The notes: generated by a model not told the origin, from the sequence alone. Numbered from the stretch's first letter, positions 1 through 5,033 are shown. The stretch: DNA of 6,309 nt from Prevotella sp. (GCA_017424205.1 JAFPAS010000196.1:1-6309); one strand, 5' to 3'. Numbers and translations are program-made.

Positions 1-200
1 CGTCGCTGGTATATGATTCCGTCGTCAGCGAGCTGTTCGTAAGCTTTCGCTGCAGTGTTGACGTTCACCTGTATCATCGTGCTGTATGCTCTGACGCTTG
101 GTATTCGGTCGTCGCTGCTGTATGTTCCAGCGAGAATCTCGTTTGCTATGCGTTCGCATATCTGCAGGTATATAGGCAGTTCGTTACTGAATGTAGTCAT
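1..200 (-). CDS. GntR-family (YtrA-like) transcriptional regulator, N-terminal part, cut by window edge
   Basis: The minus strand is open from an ATG at 200-198 to the left edge, giving 66 codons plus two bases. The visible part is the winged helix-turn-helix DNA-binding domain of the GntR superfamily: an amphipathic first helix (NELPIYLQICERIANEIL, residues 6-23), the turn leading into RIPSVRAYS (32-40), and the recognition helix NVNTAAKAYEQL (46-57) followed by the wing (DDGIIYQR). The PIYLQI start and the IPSVR / VNVNTA motifs are typical of the short YtrA subgroup, which usually sits with ABC transporter genes and represses them. The frame stays open upstream to a TAA that is also the stop of the preceding gene, but it contains no other ATG, so 200 is the best start. 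The gene lies 117 nt behind the membrane-protein gene. It could be the last gene of that operon or the first of another one off the left edge. The effector-binding part is not visible. Confidence 0.9.
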   Translation of the reverse strand, partial: MTTFSNELPIYLQICERIANEILAGTYSSDDRIPSVRAYSTMIQVNVNTAAKAYEQLADDGIIYQR

Positions 201-227
201 GTGTATCAGTTTGTTATGGCTCGGAGC

Positions 228-299
228 GCAAGCGGCGCAATATCTTTTGGGGTCAATGTTATGGCAAATAGTTATTATGATGAAATTTTTGCCGCTTGC
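228..299. repeat. Spaced 9-bp inverted repeat in the permease-GntR gap
   Basis: GCAAGCGGC at 228-236 is the exact reverse complement of GCCGCTTGC at 291-299, with 54 nt between them. The left copy also carries a small nested repeat, GCGC-N5-GCGC (226-229 and 235-238). The pair fills most of the 117-nt space between the membrane-protein stop and the GntR start. It could form a long-range stem in the intergenic RNA or be two protein-binding half-sites. Neither copy is followed by a T-run that would make it a classical terminator, although the right copy has a run of five Ts on its inner side (286-290). Function unknown. Confidence 0.4.
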
Positions 300-317
300 C
301 TCTCCATGCCTTGTTGT

Positions 318-1118
318 TTAGTTGAAGAATCTGTTGTTGATATATTGCAGACGTCTGAATATGCGGTATGACAGCCAGTAGTTGAGCACAGCCCATGCCG
401 TAGTAATTTTATAGCCTGCAATGTTTGCATATTTCTCCCATTCAGGAATTATCTCGACGGTTATTGAGTAGTTGTATTCGTCAGCGAGAGATACTACACC
501 GTAGCCCATGAATCCTACGACAAAAGCAGTGAGGATAGGTATGCATATCCATGCGAGCAGAGTGAAGAGCGTCTGACGCTTGCGGAAGAAGCATCCGCCA
601 AGAATGAAGGTAGAGTGTACGAACAGTATTTTTATTATTTCTTTAACCCCTTCCCCTTCTATAAGAGTGTCGTATAAAACATTTGCCGTTGCAAGAGTAA
701 GGCTGTAGGCATCGTGTGTTATGATGAGTGATATGATAGCTTGCACAACGTCAGCAAGCATGATTGATGCAATCATGCATACAACGCGAATGACAGTCTG
801 AAATATAAAGTTTGAGCAGAATTTCTCCGCGTGAGTGGCAGGCAGCATCATGAAGTTGACAAATTCGTTGCGTGTTCTTGTCGTAAACAGTATGTTTGAC
901 GCATTTAGAATAAATAATACAGCAATCATGATGACATTGATAGCTGCGCTCTCTTTTATGCCCTCCCAGTCAGCAATGCCTTCTGCATATCCACCGAAAG
1001 AATGGAAGAAAGCAAAGAGGAATGAAAGAGATGCCAGAGTGAGCGTCTGATTTAACAGGTCGCGCTTATATCCTATGATGTTCCATGTAAGAACCTGTTG
1101 TATTCGTTTTAAGTTCAT
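318..1118 (-). CDS. Six-helix integral membrane protein, probable ABC transporter permease subunit
   Basis: This 266-residue protein has about six hydrophobic spans (residues roughly 24-40, 58-79, 104-133, 160-177, 184-208 and 235-252), short charged N- and C-termini and no signal peptide, so it should sit in the inner membrane. After the second span comes TTRTRNEFVNFMMLPATHAEKF (79-100). A motif of the form MLPAtxxEKF after helix 2 recurs, to my knowledge, in ABC-2-like permeases of Bacteroidetes that accompany a YtrA-type ATPase. The gene follows the ATPase and the GIN lipoprotein on the same strand, separated from the latter by 79 nt, so it is most likely the membrane partner of that ATPase. 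The substrate cannot be told from sequence; bacitracin- or antimicrobial-peptide-type export, or stress-linked export, is typical of YtrA-controlled systems. The ATG at 1118 is preceded by CGGAATATT, a weak ribosome site. The family assignment rests on topology, motif and context. Confidence 0.72.
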   Translation of the reverse strand: MNLKRIQQVLTWNIIGYKRDLLNQTLTLASLSFLFAFFHSFGGYAEGIADWEGIKESAAINVIMIAVLFILNASNILFTTRTRNEFVNFMMLPATHAEKFCSNFIFQTVIRVVCMIASIMLADVVQAIISLIITHDAYSLTLATANVLYDTLIEGEGVKEIIKILFVHSTFILGGCFFRKRQTLFTLLAWICIPILTAFVVGFMGYGVVSLADEYNYSITVEIIPEWEKYANIAGYKITTAWAVLNYWLSYRIFRRLQYINNRFFN

Positions 1119-1166
1119 AATATTCCGTATGAAGTGGTTTATGATATTTTAAGTTGAATTTCTATA

Positions 1167-1195
1167 TCTGTGCGGAAGAATGAAGTGCCGCCAGA
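1167..1195 (-). other. Intercistronic hairpin between lipoprotein and permease genes
   Basis: In the minus-strand RNA, TCTGGCGG pairs with CCGC-A-CAGA across a 12-nt loop, giving 8 bp with one bulged A. It starts three bases after the lipoprotein stop codon. No T-run follows (the next bases are TATAGAAATTC), so it is unlikely to be an intrinsic terminator. It may protect the 3' end of the upstream message or tune permease expression; this is inference. Confidence 0.4.
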
Positions 1196-1197
1196 GA

Positions 1198-1983
1198 TTA
1201 TTCCTTGACAGTCAGCTGCTTGGTGTCAATATCGCCTGAGCCGCTGATCTTCTTGCTGAGAGATTTTACATCGCCAGCCAGATGTGCATCTCCCGAACCA
1301 GCAATTGCCACGTGTGCCGCATCGCAGTCTTTCATGTGTATATGCGCTTCGCCCGAACCAGCTATTGAAAGCATGCATTCTTTTGCACCTTTAATGCCCG
1401 TCTTGAACTCACCTGAGCCTGCAATTGCTATCATTGCGCTGTCAGTCTGCACACTCTTGACATACATGTCGCCTGAGCCAGCAATCTTCGTCCGGAAAGA
1501 AGGTGCGCAGATGGCAGCGATTTCTACATCGCCAGAGCCTTGTATGTCAGTCTCGAATGTCTCCACCGTCATGGTGTCTTTGCATTTAAATGTGCCTGAA
1601 GCGACAACTTGTACTCGCTTGAGTGATGGTCCGCTGATGTAAGCCTCTACGTCATATTCATCGAATGACAGCGAGAATTTATTCTTGGTTACGTTCTTGT
1701 TGCCTTCAGAATATATGTTGAGCACTCCGTATGCGTCGGTTTCAACGTGCATGCGCTTCATCTGCTCTTCGCTTGCCTTGAGTATGATTGATATGGTGTC
1801 AGATACAGTGTAGTGCACAGTGGTGGCGCCGCTTAGCTGGATGCTATTGAACTCGCTCACGTTGAAGGTCTTCTCTGTCATGGCGCCGTTGCCCTTCTTA
1901 TAAATGTTAATTTTGCATGAAGCCAGCATGGTTGCGGCGAATGCAAGAATCATTATTGTTGTGATGTTGAATATCTTTTTCAT
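1198..1983 (-). CDS. Lipoprotein with GIN (DUF2807) auto-transporter-head-like beta-repeat domain
   Basis: This 261-residue protein starts with a lipoprotein signal: MKK, a hydrophobic stretch (residues 8-20) and lipobox LASC with the acylated cysteine at 23. The sequence after Cys23 is KINIYKK, without the acid-rich tract that sends many Bacteroidetes lipoproteins to the cell surface, so a periplasmic-facing anchor is more likely (inference). Mature residues 40-115 form the N-terminal beta section (FNVSEFNSIQLSGA...). From residue about 127 the protein is built of six clear G-S-G-D/E turns with a 20-residue period (IQGSGD 147, IAGSGD 167, IAGSGE 187, IAGSGE 207, IAGSGD 227, ISGSGD 246), the hallmark of the GIN/DUF2807 right-handed beta-helix. 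These proteins often lie beside GntR/ABC genes in Bacteroidetes, but their role is unknown. The start is 26 nt after the ATPase stop, which indicates co-transcription. It may be an envelope-side partner of the transporter. Confidence 0.9.
   Translation of the reverse strand: MKKIFNITTIMILAFAATMLASCKINIYKKGNGAMTEKTFNVSEFNSIQLSGATTVHYTVSDTISIILKASEEQMKRMHVETDAYGVLNIYSEGNKNVTKNKFSLSFDEYDVEAYISGPSLKRVQVVASGTFKCKDTMTVETFETDIQGSGDVEIAAICAPSFRTKIAGSGDMYVKSVQTDSAMIAIAGSGEFKTGIKGAKECMLSIAGSGEAHIHMKDCDAAHVAIAGSGDAHLAGDVKSLSKKISGSGDIDTKQLTVKE
1231..1545 (-). repeat. 60-bp-period coding repeat (IAGSGD/E turns)
   Basis: Codons 147-251 of the lipoprotein gene repeat every 60 bp, with a final step of 57 bp. 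On the plus strand each unit shows a variant of TCGCCTGAGCCAGCAAT, for example near 1232, 1291, 1351, 1411, 1471 and 1531. The codons inside the motif vary (gag/gaa and cct/cca/ccc on the plus strand). This shows an old protein-level repeat held by structure, not a recent tandem duplication, although the similarity is high enough to allow slippage or recombination that changes coil number. Confidence 0.8.
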
Positions 1984-2009
1984 ATTTTTATTGTTTAGGG
2001 TGTTTTTGT

Positions 2010-2825
2010 TTACTGGTTTTCTATGTTGATAGCCTTGAACAGCATTTCGAGATTGATATTTGTTTCAGGGTTGTTTCCTCGCTTTGCCATTACGATGTTT
2101 CCTTGCAGCGATGGTTCTGCATATATCACATCGTCCATATCGTTAGGCATGCGTGTTTCGAACACATACTGCTGGCTGATTTCCTCAGTAGACATATTGA
2201 GCAGCACGCCCTTCTTTGAGAGAATCACCACATGGTCAACGAGTTGCTCTATATCGTGCACCTGATGTGTTGAGATGATTATTGTGCGCTCTTCTGTCAT
2301 TGACTGGCTTACAACCTGTCGGAACTGCGACTTAGATGTTATATCAAGTCCGTTGGTTGGCTCGTCGAATAGCAGAATTTTCGTTCCTGTAGCGAGTGCG
2401 AAACTCATGTATACCTTCTTCTTCTGGCCTAATGAGAGCTCGCCGAGCTTCATGTCTGAATTTAGCTCGAAAGCCTTCAGGCAGTTGTCAAGCACGTCGG
2501 TTGAGAAGTTAGGATAGAACGGGCGGTTCATCTTAATGTATTCAGACAGCGAGACATTAGGCAGCGAAAACTCCTCTGTCACGATAAATACATCTTTCAG
2601 TATCTCCGGACGGCGCAGCTGAGTCTCTATGCCGTCTATGCTTATTGTTCCCTGCTTCGCTTTCAGAAGTCCTGCTATGAGATAGAGCATGGTTGATTTG
2701 CCTACGCCATTCTTGCCCAGCAGTCCGTAAATCTTATTTGCTTCGAGGCTTAGGGTGATGTTTGTCAGCGCGTTCTCGCGTGCGCCTCTGTACCTGTAAT
2801 CTACTTTTTCGAGATTGATTTTCAT
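2010..2825 (-). CDS. ABC transporter ATP-binding protein (YtrB/CcmA-like)
   Basis: This is a 271-residue ATPase subunit with all the nucleotide-binding motifs: Walker A GLLGKNGVGKST (34-45), signature LSLGQKKK (130-137), Walker B ILLFDEP (150-156), D-loop NGLD (158-161) and the switch histidine in ISTHQ (H187). At the Q-loop position the sequence reads IVTEEFSLPN (81-90), with Glu where Gln is usual; this E-E-F/P variant is common in this subfamily of exporters. A C-terminal extension of about 60 residues follows the core. The start was set at the ATG at 2825 (MKINLEKVDY) because it has a good ribosome site (GAAAGGA, about 5 nt upstream) and matches family length. The in-frame ATG further upstream at 2936 would put the promoter inside the gene. 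It should energise transport through the membrane protein encoded two genes downstream. It is the first gene of the cluster and the only one with a recognisable promoter. Confidence 0.93.
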   Translation of the reverse strand: MKINLEKVDYRYRGARENALTNITLSLEANKIYGLLGKNGVGKSTMLYLIAGLLKAKQGTISIDGIETQLRRPEILKDVFIVTEEFSLPNVSLSEYIKMNRPFYPNFSTDVLDNCLKAFELNSDMKLGELSLGQKKKVYMSFALATGTKILLFDEPTNGLDITSKSQFRQVVSQSMTEERTIIISTHQVHDIEQLVDHVVILSKKGVLLNMSTEEISQQYVFETRMPNDMDDVIYAEPSLQGNIVMAKRGNNPETNINLEMLFKAINIENQ

Positions 2826-2880
2826 ATTATTCCTTTCTTTTATTTGAGGTGTTAATTGTTCGTGAAATATTAGGTTGTAT

Positions 2881-2903
2881 AGTGTAATAGTGTAATATGA
2901 CAC
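2881..2903. promoter_or_regulatory. Candidate GntR operator over the ABC operon start site, with 8-bp direct repeat
   Basis: AGTGTAAT occurs twice in tandem at 2881-2896. The second copy runs into GTGTAATATGACAC (2890-2903), a 14-bp near-palindrome with one mismatched pair and GTGT/ACAC ends. GntR-superfamily operators generally fit N(y)GT(N)xAC(N)y, which this does. It lies immediately downstream of the predicted -7 box and covers the expected transcription start (about 2898-2901), a position suited to repression. Binding by the GntR protein encoded at 200-1 is an inference from proximity. Confidence 0.45.
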
Positions 2904-2905
2904 CG

Positions 2906-2936
2906 CAAAGGTAGTACATTGAAAGATATCGTGCAA
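2906..2936 (-). promoter_or_regulatory. Bacteroidetes-type promoter of the ABC operon
   Basis: On the minus strand the -7 box is TACCTTTG (2913-2906), an exact match to TAnnTTTG. A -33 element TTG lies at 2936-2934, with a 20-nt spacer. The predicted transcription start near 2899 leaves a leader of about 74 nt before the ATPase ATG at 2825. No comparable promoter is visible before the lipoprotein, permease or GntR genes, which supports one transcript. Confidence 0.7.
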
Positions 2937-3057
2937 GAATTTAGAAGAAAAATCTTTATAAGATGCATGATTTTTAACTTCTGTTTACATATTAGTGCCA
3001 TTTTGTTAGAGAAAATGCATGTTTTGCTAACGCTTTTCTTTTGAAATCGGCAAGAAA

Positions 3058-3131
3058 GCCAAAGACAGCCTTTGGCAGTGCAAGAAGCAGTCTTTTGGCG
3101 TGTAAAACACTGCTTTTGGCAACGCAAAAGG
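3058..3131. repeat. Degenerate 22-bp-period intergenic repeat array (CTTTTGGC / GCAAAAG units)
   Basis: Three adjoining units (3066-3087, 3088-3109, 3110-3131) each carry C(A/T)G-Y-CTTTTGGC followed by G(C/T)AARA(A/G). The G-Y-A-A element recurs at 3080, 3102 and 3124, exactly 22 bp apart. GGC recurs at 3074, 3097 and 3118. Neighbouring halves are complementary: GCCAAAG (3058-3064) and CTTTGGC (3070-3076) form a perfect 7-bp hairpin with a 5-nt loop. A more degraded unit may lie at 3049-3060. It resembles intergenic repeats I recall as frequent in Prevotella genomes; role unknown. It is not a CRISPR because the units adjoin without unique spacers. Confidence 0.7.
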
Positions 3132-3159
3132 CTGCGCTTACAAAACGTAAGCGCAGCCT
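3126..3159 (-). terminator. Intrinsic terminator of the carbonic anhydrase gene
   Basis: In the minus-strand RNA a perfect 13-bp stem (AGGCTGCGCTTAC, loop of 5, GTAAGCGCAGCCT; 3159-3129) is followed by a short T-run (TTT, then GCGTT). It lies 72 nt after the stop codon. The plus-strand side has no T-run, so it points leftwards. The short U-tract is made by the A-run of the last repeat unit of the adjoining array. Confidence 0.82.
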
Positions 3160-3231
3160 CCTGTTCTGGTTGCAATGTGATATATATGTGCCGAAGTCTG
3201 CCTGAAGGTATGCCAGCAGCCGTGCCGGGGG

Positions 3232-3795
3232 TTATCTTGTCTGCTCTTCTTCCTGTTCTGCAAGATATGTTCGGCTGTACTCTACATAGTGCTGGGCGTA
3301 TGACTCAGCTTGGTTAGGGCTGGTTTTCTTTATAAACTTTGCCGGCACTCCTGCCCACAGCTCGTGGTCGCCAATCTGTGTGCCGCCGAGCACCAGTGCG
3401 CCAGCAGCAATCACCGCCCCTTCGCCTACTACCGCCTTGTCGAGCACCGTAGCGCCCATGCCTATCAGTGCGCCGCGCTTTATGTGGCAGGCGTGGAGTG
3501 TGGCGTTATGTCCTACGGTGACATCGTCTTCGAGCATGATGTCGTTGCCGTTTATGAAGTCTTCTGACGGACGCTCTTTCCCGCCGAAATTGGTCACGTG
3601 CAGGCATGATCCGTCCTGCACATTGCAGCGGTGGCCGAGAATAACGCGTGCCACGTCGCCGCGCAGTACGGCGTTAAACCAGATGGAGCATTCGTCGCCC
3701 ATGCGCACGTCGCCTACGACGGTGGCGTTCTCTGAGAGGTAGCATTCGCGTCCGAACTGCGGACTGATGCCGCGGTATGATTTTATTAGTGCCAT
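3232..3795 (-). CDS. Gamma-carbonic anhydrase family protein (left-handed beta-helix, YrdA-like)
   Basis: This 187-residue protein has hexapeptide-repeat (LbH) coils from about residue 10 to 150, then a C-terminal helix (SYAQHYVEYSRTYLAEQ) that packs on the trimer in this family. The zinc ligands expected from archaeal Cam are present: His66 (SCLHV), His96 (VGH) and His101 (NATLH), with the 5-residue H-H spacing of the family. The supporting active-site residues Arg45/Asp47 (LRGD) and Gln60/Asp61 (NVQDG) are also present. The acidic-loop glutamate of Cam next to RGD is replaced by Val, as in the YrdA/PaaY-type homologues, many of which have weak or no measured hydratase activity. A metal-binding trimer is well supported; CO2 hydration is plausible but not certain. 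It is a cytosolic protein with no signal peptide. It stands alone between two terminators. The ATG at 3795 gives the usual MALIKSYRGISPQF start. Confidence 0.92.
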   Translation of the reverse strand: MALIKSYRGISPQFGRECYLSENATVVGDVRMGDECSIWFNAVLRGDVARVILGHRCNVQDGSCLHVTNFGGKERPSEDFINGNDIMLEDDVTVGHNATLHACHIKRGALIGMGATVLDKAVVGEGAVIAAGALVLGGTQIGDHELWAGVPAKFIKKTSPNQAESYAQHYVEYSRTYLAEQEEEQTR

Positions 3796-3821
3796 GTTCT
3801 GTCTGTGGTGTTATAGTGGTA

Positions 3822-3840
3822 ATCTGCTGTCATTGCAGAT
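3822..3840. repeat. Short inverted repeat upstream of the carbonic anhydrase gene
   Basis: ATCTGC (3822-3827) and GCAGAT (3835-3840) are perfect complements around a 7-nt loop, 27 nt upstream of the start codon. No clear TTTG/TAnnTTTG promoter is visible between the mdh terminator and this gene, so the site may be part of a non-consensus promoter, an operator or a leader hairpin. Nothing in the sequence decides which. Confidence 0.35.
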
Positions 3841-3846
3841 AGTCCG

Positions 3847-3885
3847 AAAAAACAAAGGGTGGCATGTTTCGCAACTTGCCACCCT
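3847..3885 (-). terminator. Strong intrinsic terminator of mdh
   Basis: In the minus-strand RNA, AGGGTGGCA pairs with TGCCACCCT (9 bp perfect; 3885-3877 with 3864-3856). The loop can close further with GTT/AAC around a GCGA (GNRA) tetraloop after one A-A mismatch. TTGTTTTTT follows at once. The stem starts 87 nt after the mdh stop codon. Confidence 0.9.
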
Positions 3886-3901
3886 GATGAAAGAGATTGG
3901 A

Positions 3902-3915
3902 TGACCTTTCGGTCA
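3902..3915 (-). other. mdh 3'-UTR hairpin with GAAA tetraloop
   Basis: The minus-strand RNA reads TGACC-GAAA-GGTCA: a perfect 5-bp stem closed by a GNRA tetraloop, preceded by a T-run. It lies between the first 3'-UTR hairpin and the terminator. No U-tract follows the stem (ATCCAATC), so it is not itself a terminator. Confidence 0.5.
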
Positions 3916-3935
3916 AAAATTGAGAGAATATTATG

Positions 3936-3957
3936 TTGCCAGTTTATATTCTGGCAA
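3936..3957 (-). other. mdh 3'-UTR hairpin, first after the stop codon
   Basis: TTGCCAG and CTGGCAA form a perfect 7-bp stem with an 8-nt AT-only loop, beginning 14 nt after the mdh stop. ACATAATATTCTC follows, with no continuous T-run. Its TTGCCA arm is also complementary to TGGCAA in the 5' arm of the downstream terminator, so the two structures could in principle compete. Confidence 0.5.
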
Positions 3958-3971
3958 ACGAAGAGAGAGTA

Positions 3972-4970
3972 TTACAAGTTTGGATTGATGCTGCTCCACT
4001 CTGATACTGGAGGTACGATGTTGAGTGTTACAAGCTCATCGCGCATCTTGCAGAGGTGCTCGTAGCTTGCGTCAAGCTTAGCCATCTCCTCTGGAGTGCC
4101 CTGTGGCATCTTGTATGTACATCCGTTCTCATCGAGAGTAGTGTCCATAGCCATCATGATGTTCTGGTACTTCTCGTTCTTAACGTATGTACCTGCTGGC
4201 CAACGGAAAGCGTCGCCGCCCATGATAGCGCGTACCATCTCAACAGAGCAGTATGCTGGGCTCTGCCAAGAGCTGCGTCCGCGGAGCTCGATAATCTTTG
4301 CTCCACCCTTAGTTACGTCAACCTTGAGCTGCTCCCACTCCTCGTTAGTGCATGCGTCTGTACCGATGAGGTCGTTGAGAGGCTTGCCTGCTACCTTCAC
4401 AGCGCTGCCGAATACAGCCATCTGCTCGCCGTGTCCGCCGTATGTAGCACAGCCTGTAACCTCGTACTGCTTAACGCCGAACTTCTTAGCGAGTGCGCTC
4501 TGAAGACGTGTTGAGTCGAGTGCTGCGAGTGTTGTCACCTGTGATGGTTTCAGACCAGAGTAGAGGAGAGTTACAAGACCTGTAAGGTCAGCAGGGTTGA
4601 AGATAACTACAACGTGCTTAACGTCTGGGCAATAAGTCTTGATGTTCTTGCCAAGTTCCTCAGCAATCTTACAGTTGCCTGCGAGAAGGTCTTCACGTGT
4701 CATGCCAGCCTTACGTGGCGCACCGCCTGAAGAGATGATGTATTTAGCGTCTTTGAAAGCCTCTGCAACGTCAGTTGTCGCTGTGAGGTTTACGCCGTCA
4801 TATCCGCAGTGGAACATTTCTTCCATTACACCCTCCATACCTGGAGCGTATACGTCATAAAGGCATACGTTTGGTGTAAGTTTCATTGTCAAAGCGGTCT
4901 GTACCATTGTAGAACCGATAGCGCCACCAGCGCCAACGATCACAAGTTTGTCGTCTGTTAAAAATGCCAT
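3972..4970 (-). CDS. mdh: NAD-dependent malate dehydrogenase
   Basis: The 332-residue cytosolic enzyme interconverts malate and oxaloacetate with NAD(H); in fermenting Bacteroidales it serves the reductive branch to fumarate and succinate. The N-terminal Rossmann fold has the glycine motif VGAGGAIGS (12-20) and Asp39 after strand 2, which selects NAD over NADP. Substrate and catalytic residues are all visible: Arg86 and Arg92 in APRKAGMTRED (Arg86 marks malate over lactate specificity), Asn125 in FNPAD, Asp152 and Arg155 in LDSTRLQ, and His180 in YGGHGEQ. Length and motifs fit the Bacteroidetes-type enzyme of about 330 residues. The ATG at 4970 gives MAFLTDDKLVIVGAG, which leaves the normal few residues before the first strand. 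The ribosome site is only an A-rich stretch (AAAACAAATAACACA), usual for highly expressed genes in this phylum. It has its own promoter, diverges from the aminopeptidase gene, and is followed by a strong terminator, so it is probably monocistronic. Confidence 0.97.
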   Translation of the reverse strand: MAFLTDDKLVIVGAGGAIGSTMVQTALTMKLTPNVCLYDVYAPGMEGVMEEMFHCGYDGVNLTATTDVAEAFKDAKYIISSGGAPRKAGMTREDLLAGNCKIAEELGKNIKTYCPDVKHVVVIFNPADLTGLVTLLYSGLKPSQVTTLAALDSTRLQSALAKKFGVKQYEVTGCATYGGHGEQMAVFGSAVKVAGKPLNDLIGTDACTNEEWEQLKVDVTKGGAKIIELRGRSSWQSPAYCSVEMVRAIMGGDAFRWPAGTYVKNEKYQNIMMAMDTTLDENGCTYKMPQGTPEEMAKLDASYEHLCKMRDELVTLNIVPPVSEWSSINPNL

Positions 4971-5002
4971 TGTGTTATTTGTTTTTAAGTTATTTTCTGA
5001 CG

Positions 5003-5033
5003 CAAAATTACTAAAAAAATGTCAGAACTCAAA
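5003..5033 (-). promoter_or_regulatory. Bacteroidetes-type promoter of mdh
   Basis: On the minus strand, TTTG (5033-5030), a 19-nt spacer and TAATTTTG (5010-5003) match the TTTG-N19-TAnnTTTG consensus exactly. The predicted start near 4996 gives a leader of about 25 nt. A perfect-consensus promoter with a short A-rich leader fits strong constitutive expression. Confidence 0.82.

Larger units (their letters stand above)
2826..3231. other. 406-nt intergenic region between carbonic anhydrase and ABC operon
   Basis: No convincing gene lies here. From right to left on the minus strand it holds the 3' end of the carbonic anhydrase transcript with its terminator hairpin (3129-3159), a degenerate 22-bp-period repeat array (about 3058-3131), an AT-rich spacer, and the promoter, candidate operator and leader of the ABC operon (2826-2936). 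The spacer contains one imperfect inverted repeat, GTTAG...CTAAC at 3005-3031 around the central palindrome ATGCAT, with no T-run typical of a terminator. Frames open through this region consist of repeat-derived residues and lack family resemblance. Confidence 0.7.

Noticed and set aside
55..321. 88-codon plus-strand frame with hydrophobic stretches
   Set aside because: It is antisense to the GntR DNA-binding domain, whose motifs are clear, and has no ribosome site or promoter of its own.
1205..1642. 145-codon plus-strand frame with repeated SPEPAI motifs
   Set aside because: It is the antisense image of the 60-bp GSG repeat in the lipoprotein gene; the regularity comes from the true gene.
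2826..2936. N-terminal extension of the ABC ATPase by 37 codons to the ATG at 2936
   Set aside because: The added residues do not resemble the family, the extension covers the TACCTTTG promoter and candidate operator, and the internal ATG at 2825 has a GAAAGGA ribosome site.
3005..3031. GTTAG...CTAAC inverted repeat as a terminator or operator
   Set aside because: Pairing is imperfect with interruptions and AT-rich, no continuous T-run follows on either strand, and no promoter is adjacent.
3044..3131. CRISPR array
   Set aside because: Units adjoin directly at about 22 bp, are degenerate, and have no unique spacers; no cas genes are nearby.
2870..3175. 101-codon minus-strand frame across the intergenic region
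   Set aside because: It runs through the terminator hairpin, the repeat array and the ABC promoter; its cysteine- and lysine-rich translation is a by-product of the repeats and has no recognisable domain.
4056..4514. Plus-strand frames opposite mdh
   Set aside because: Antisense shadows of a gene whose catalytic residues and NAD-binding motif are all intact.
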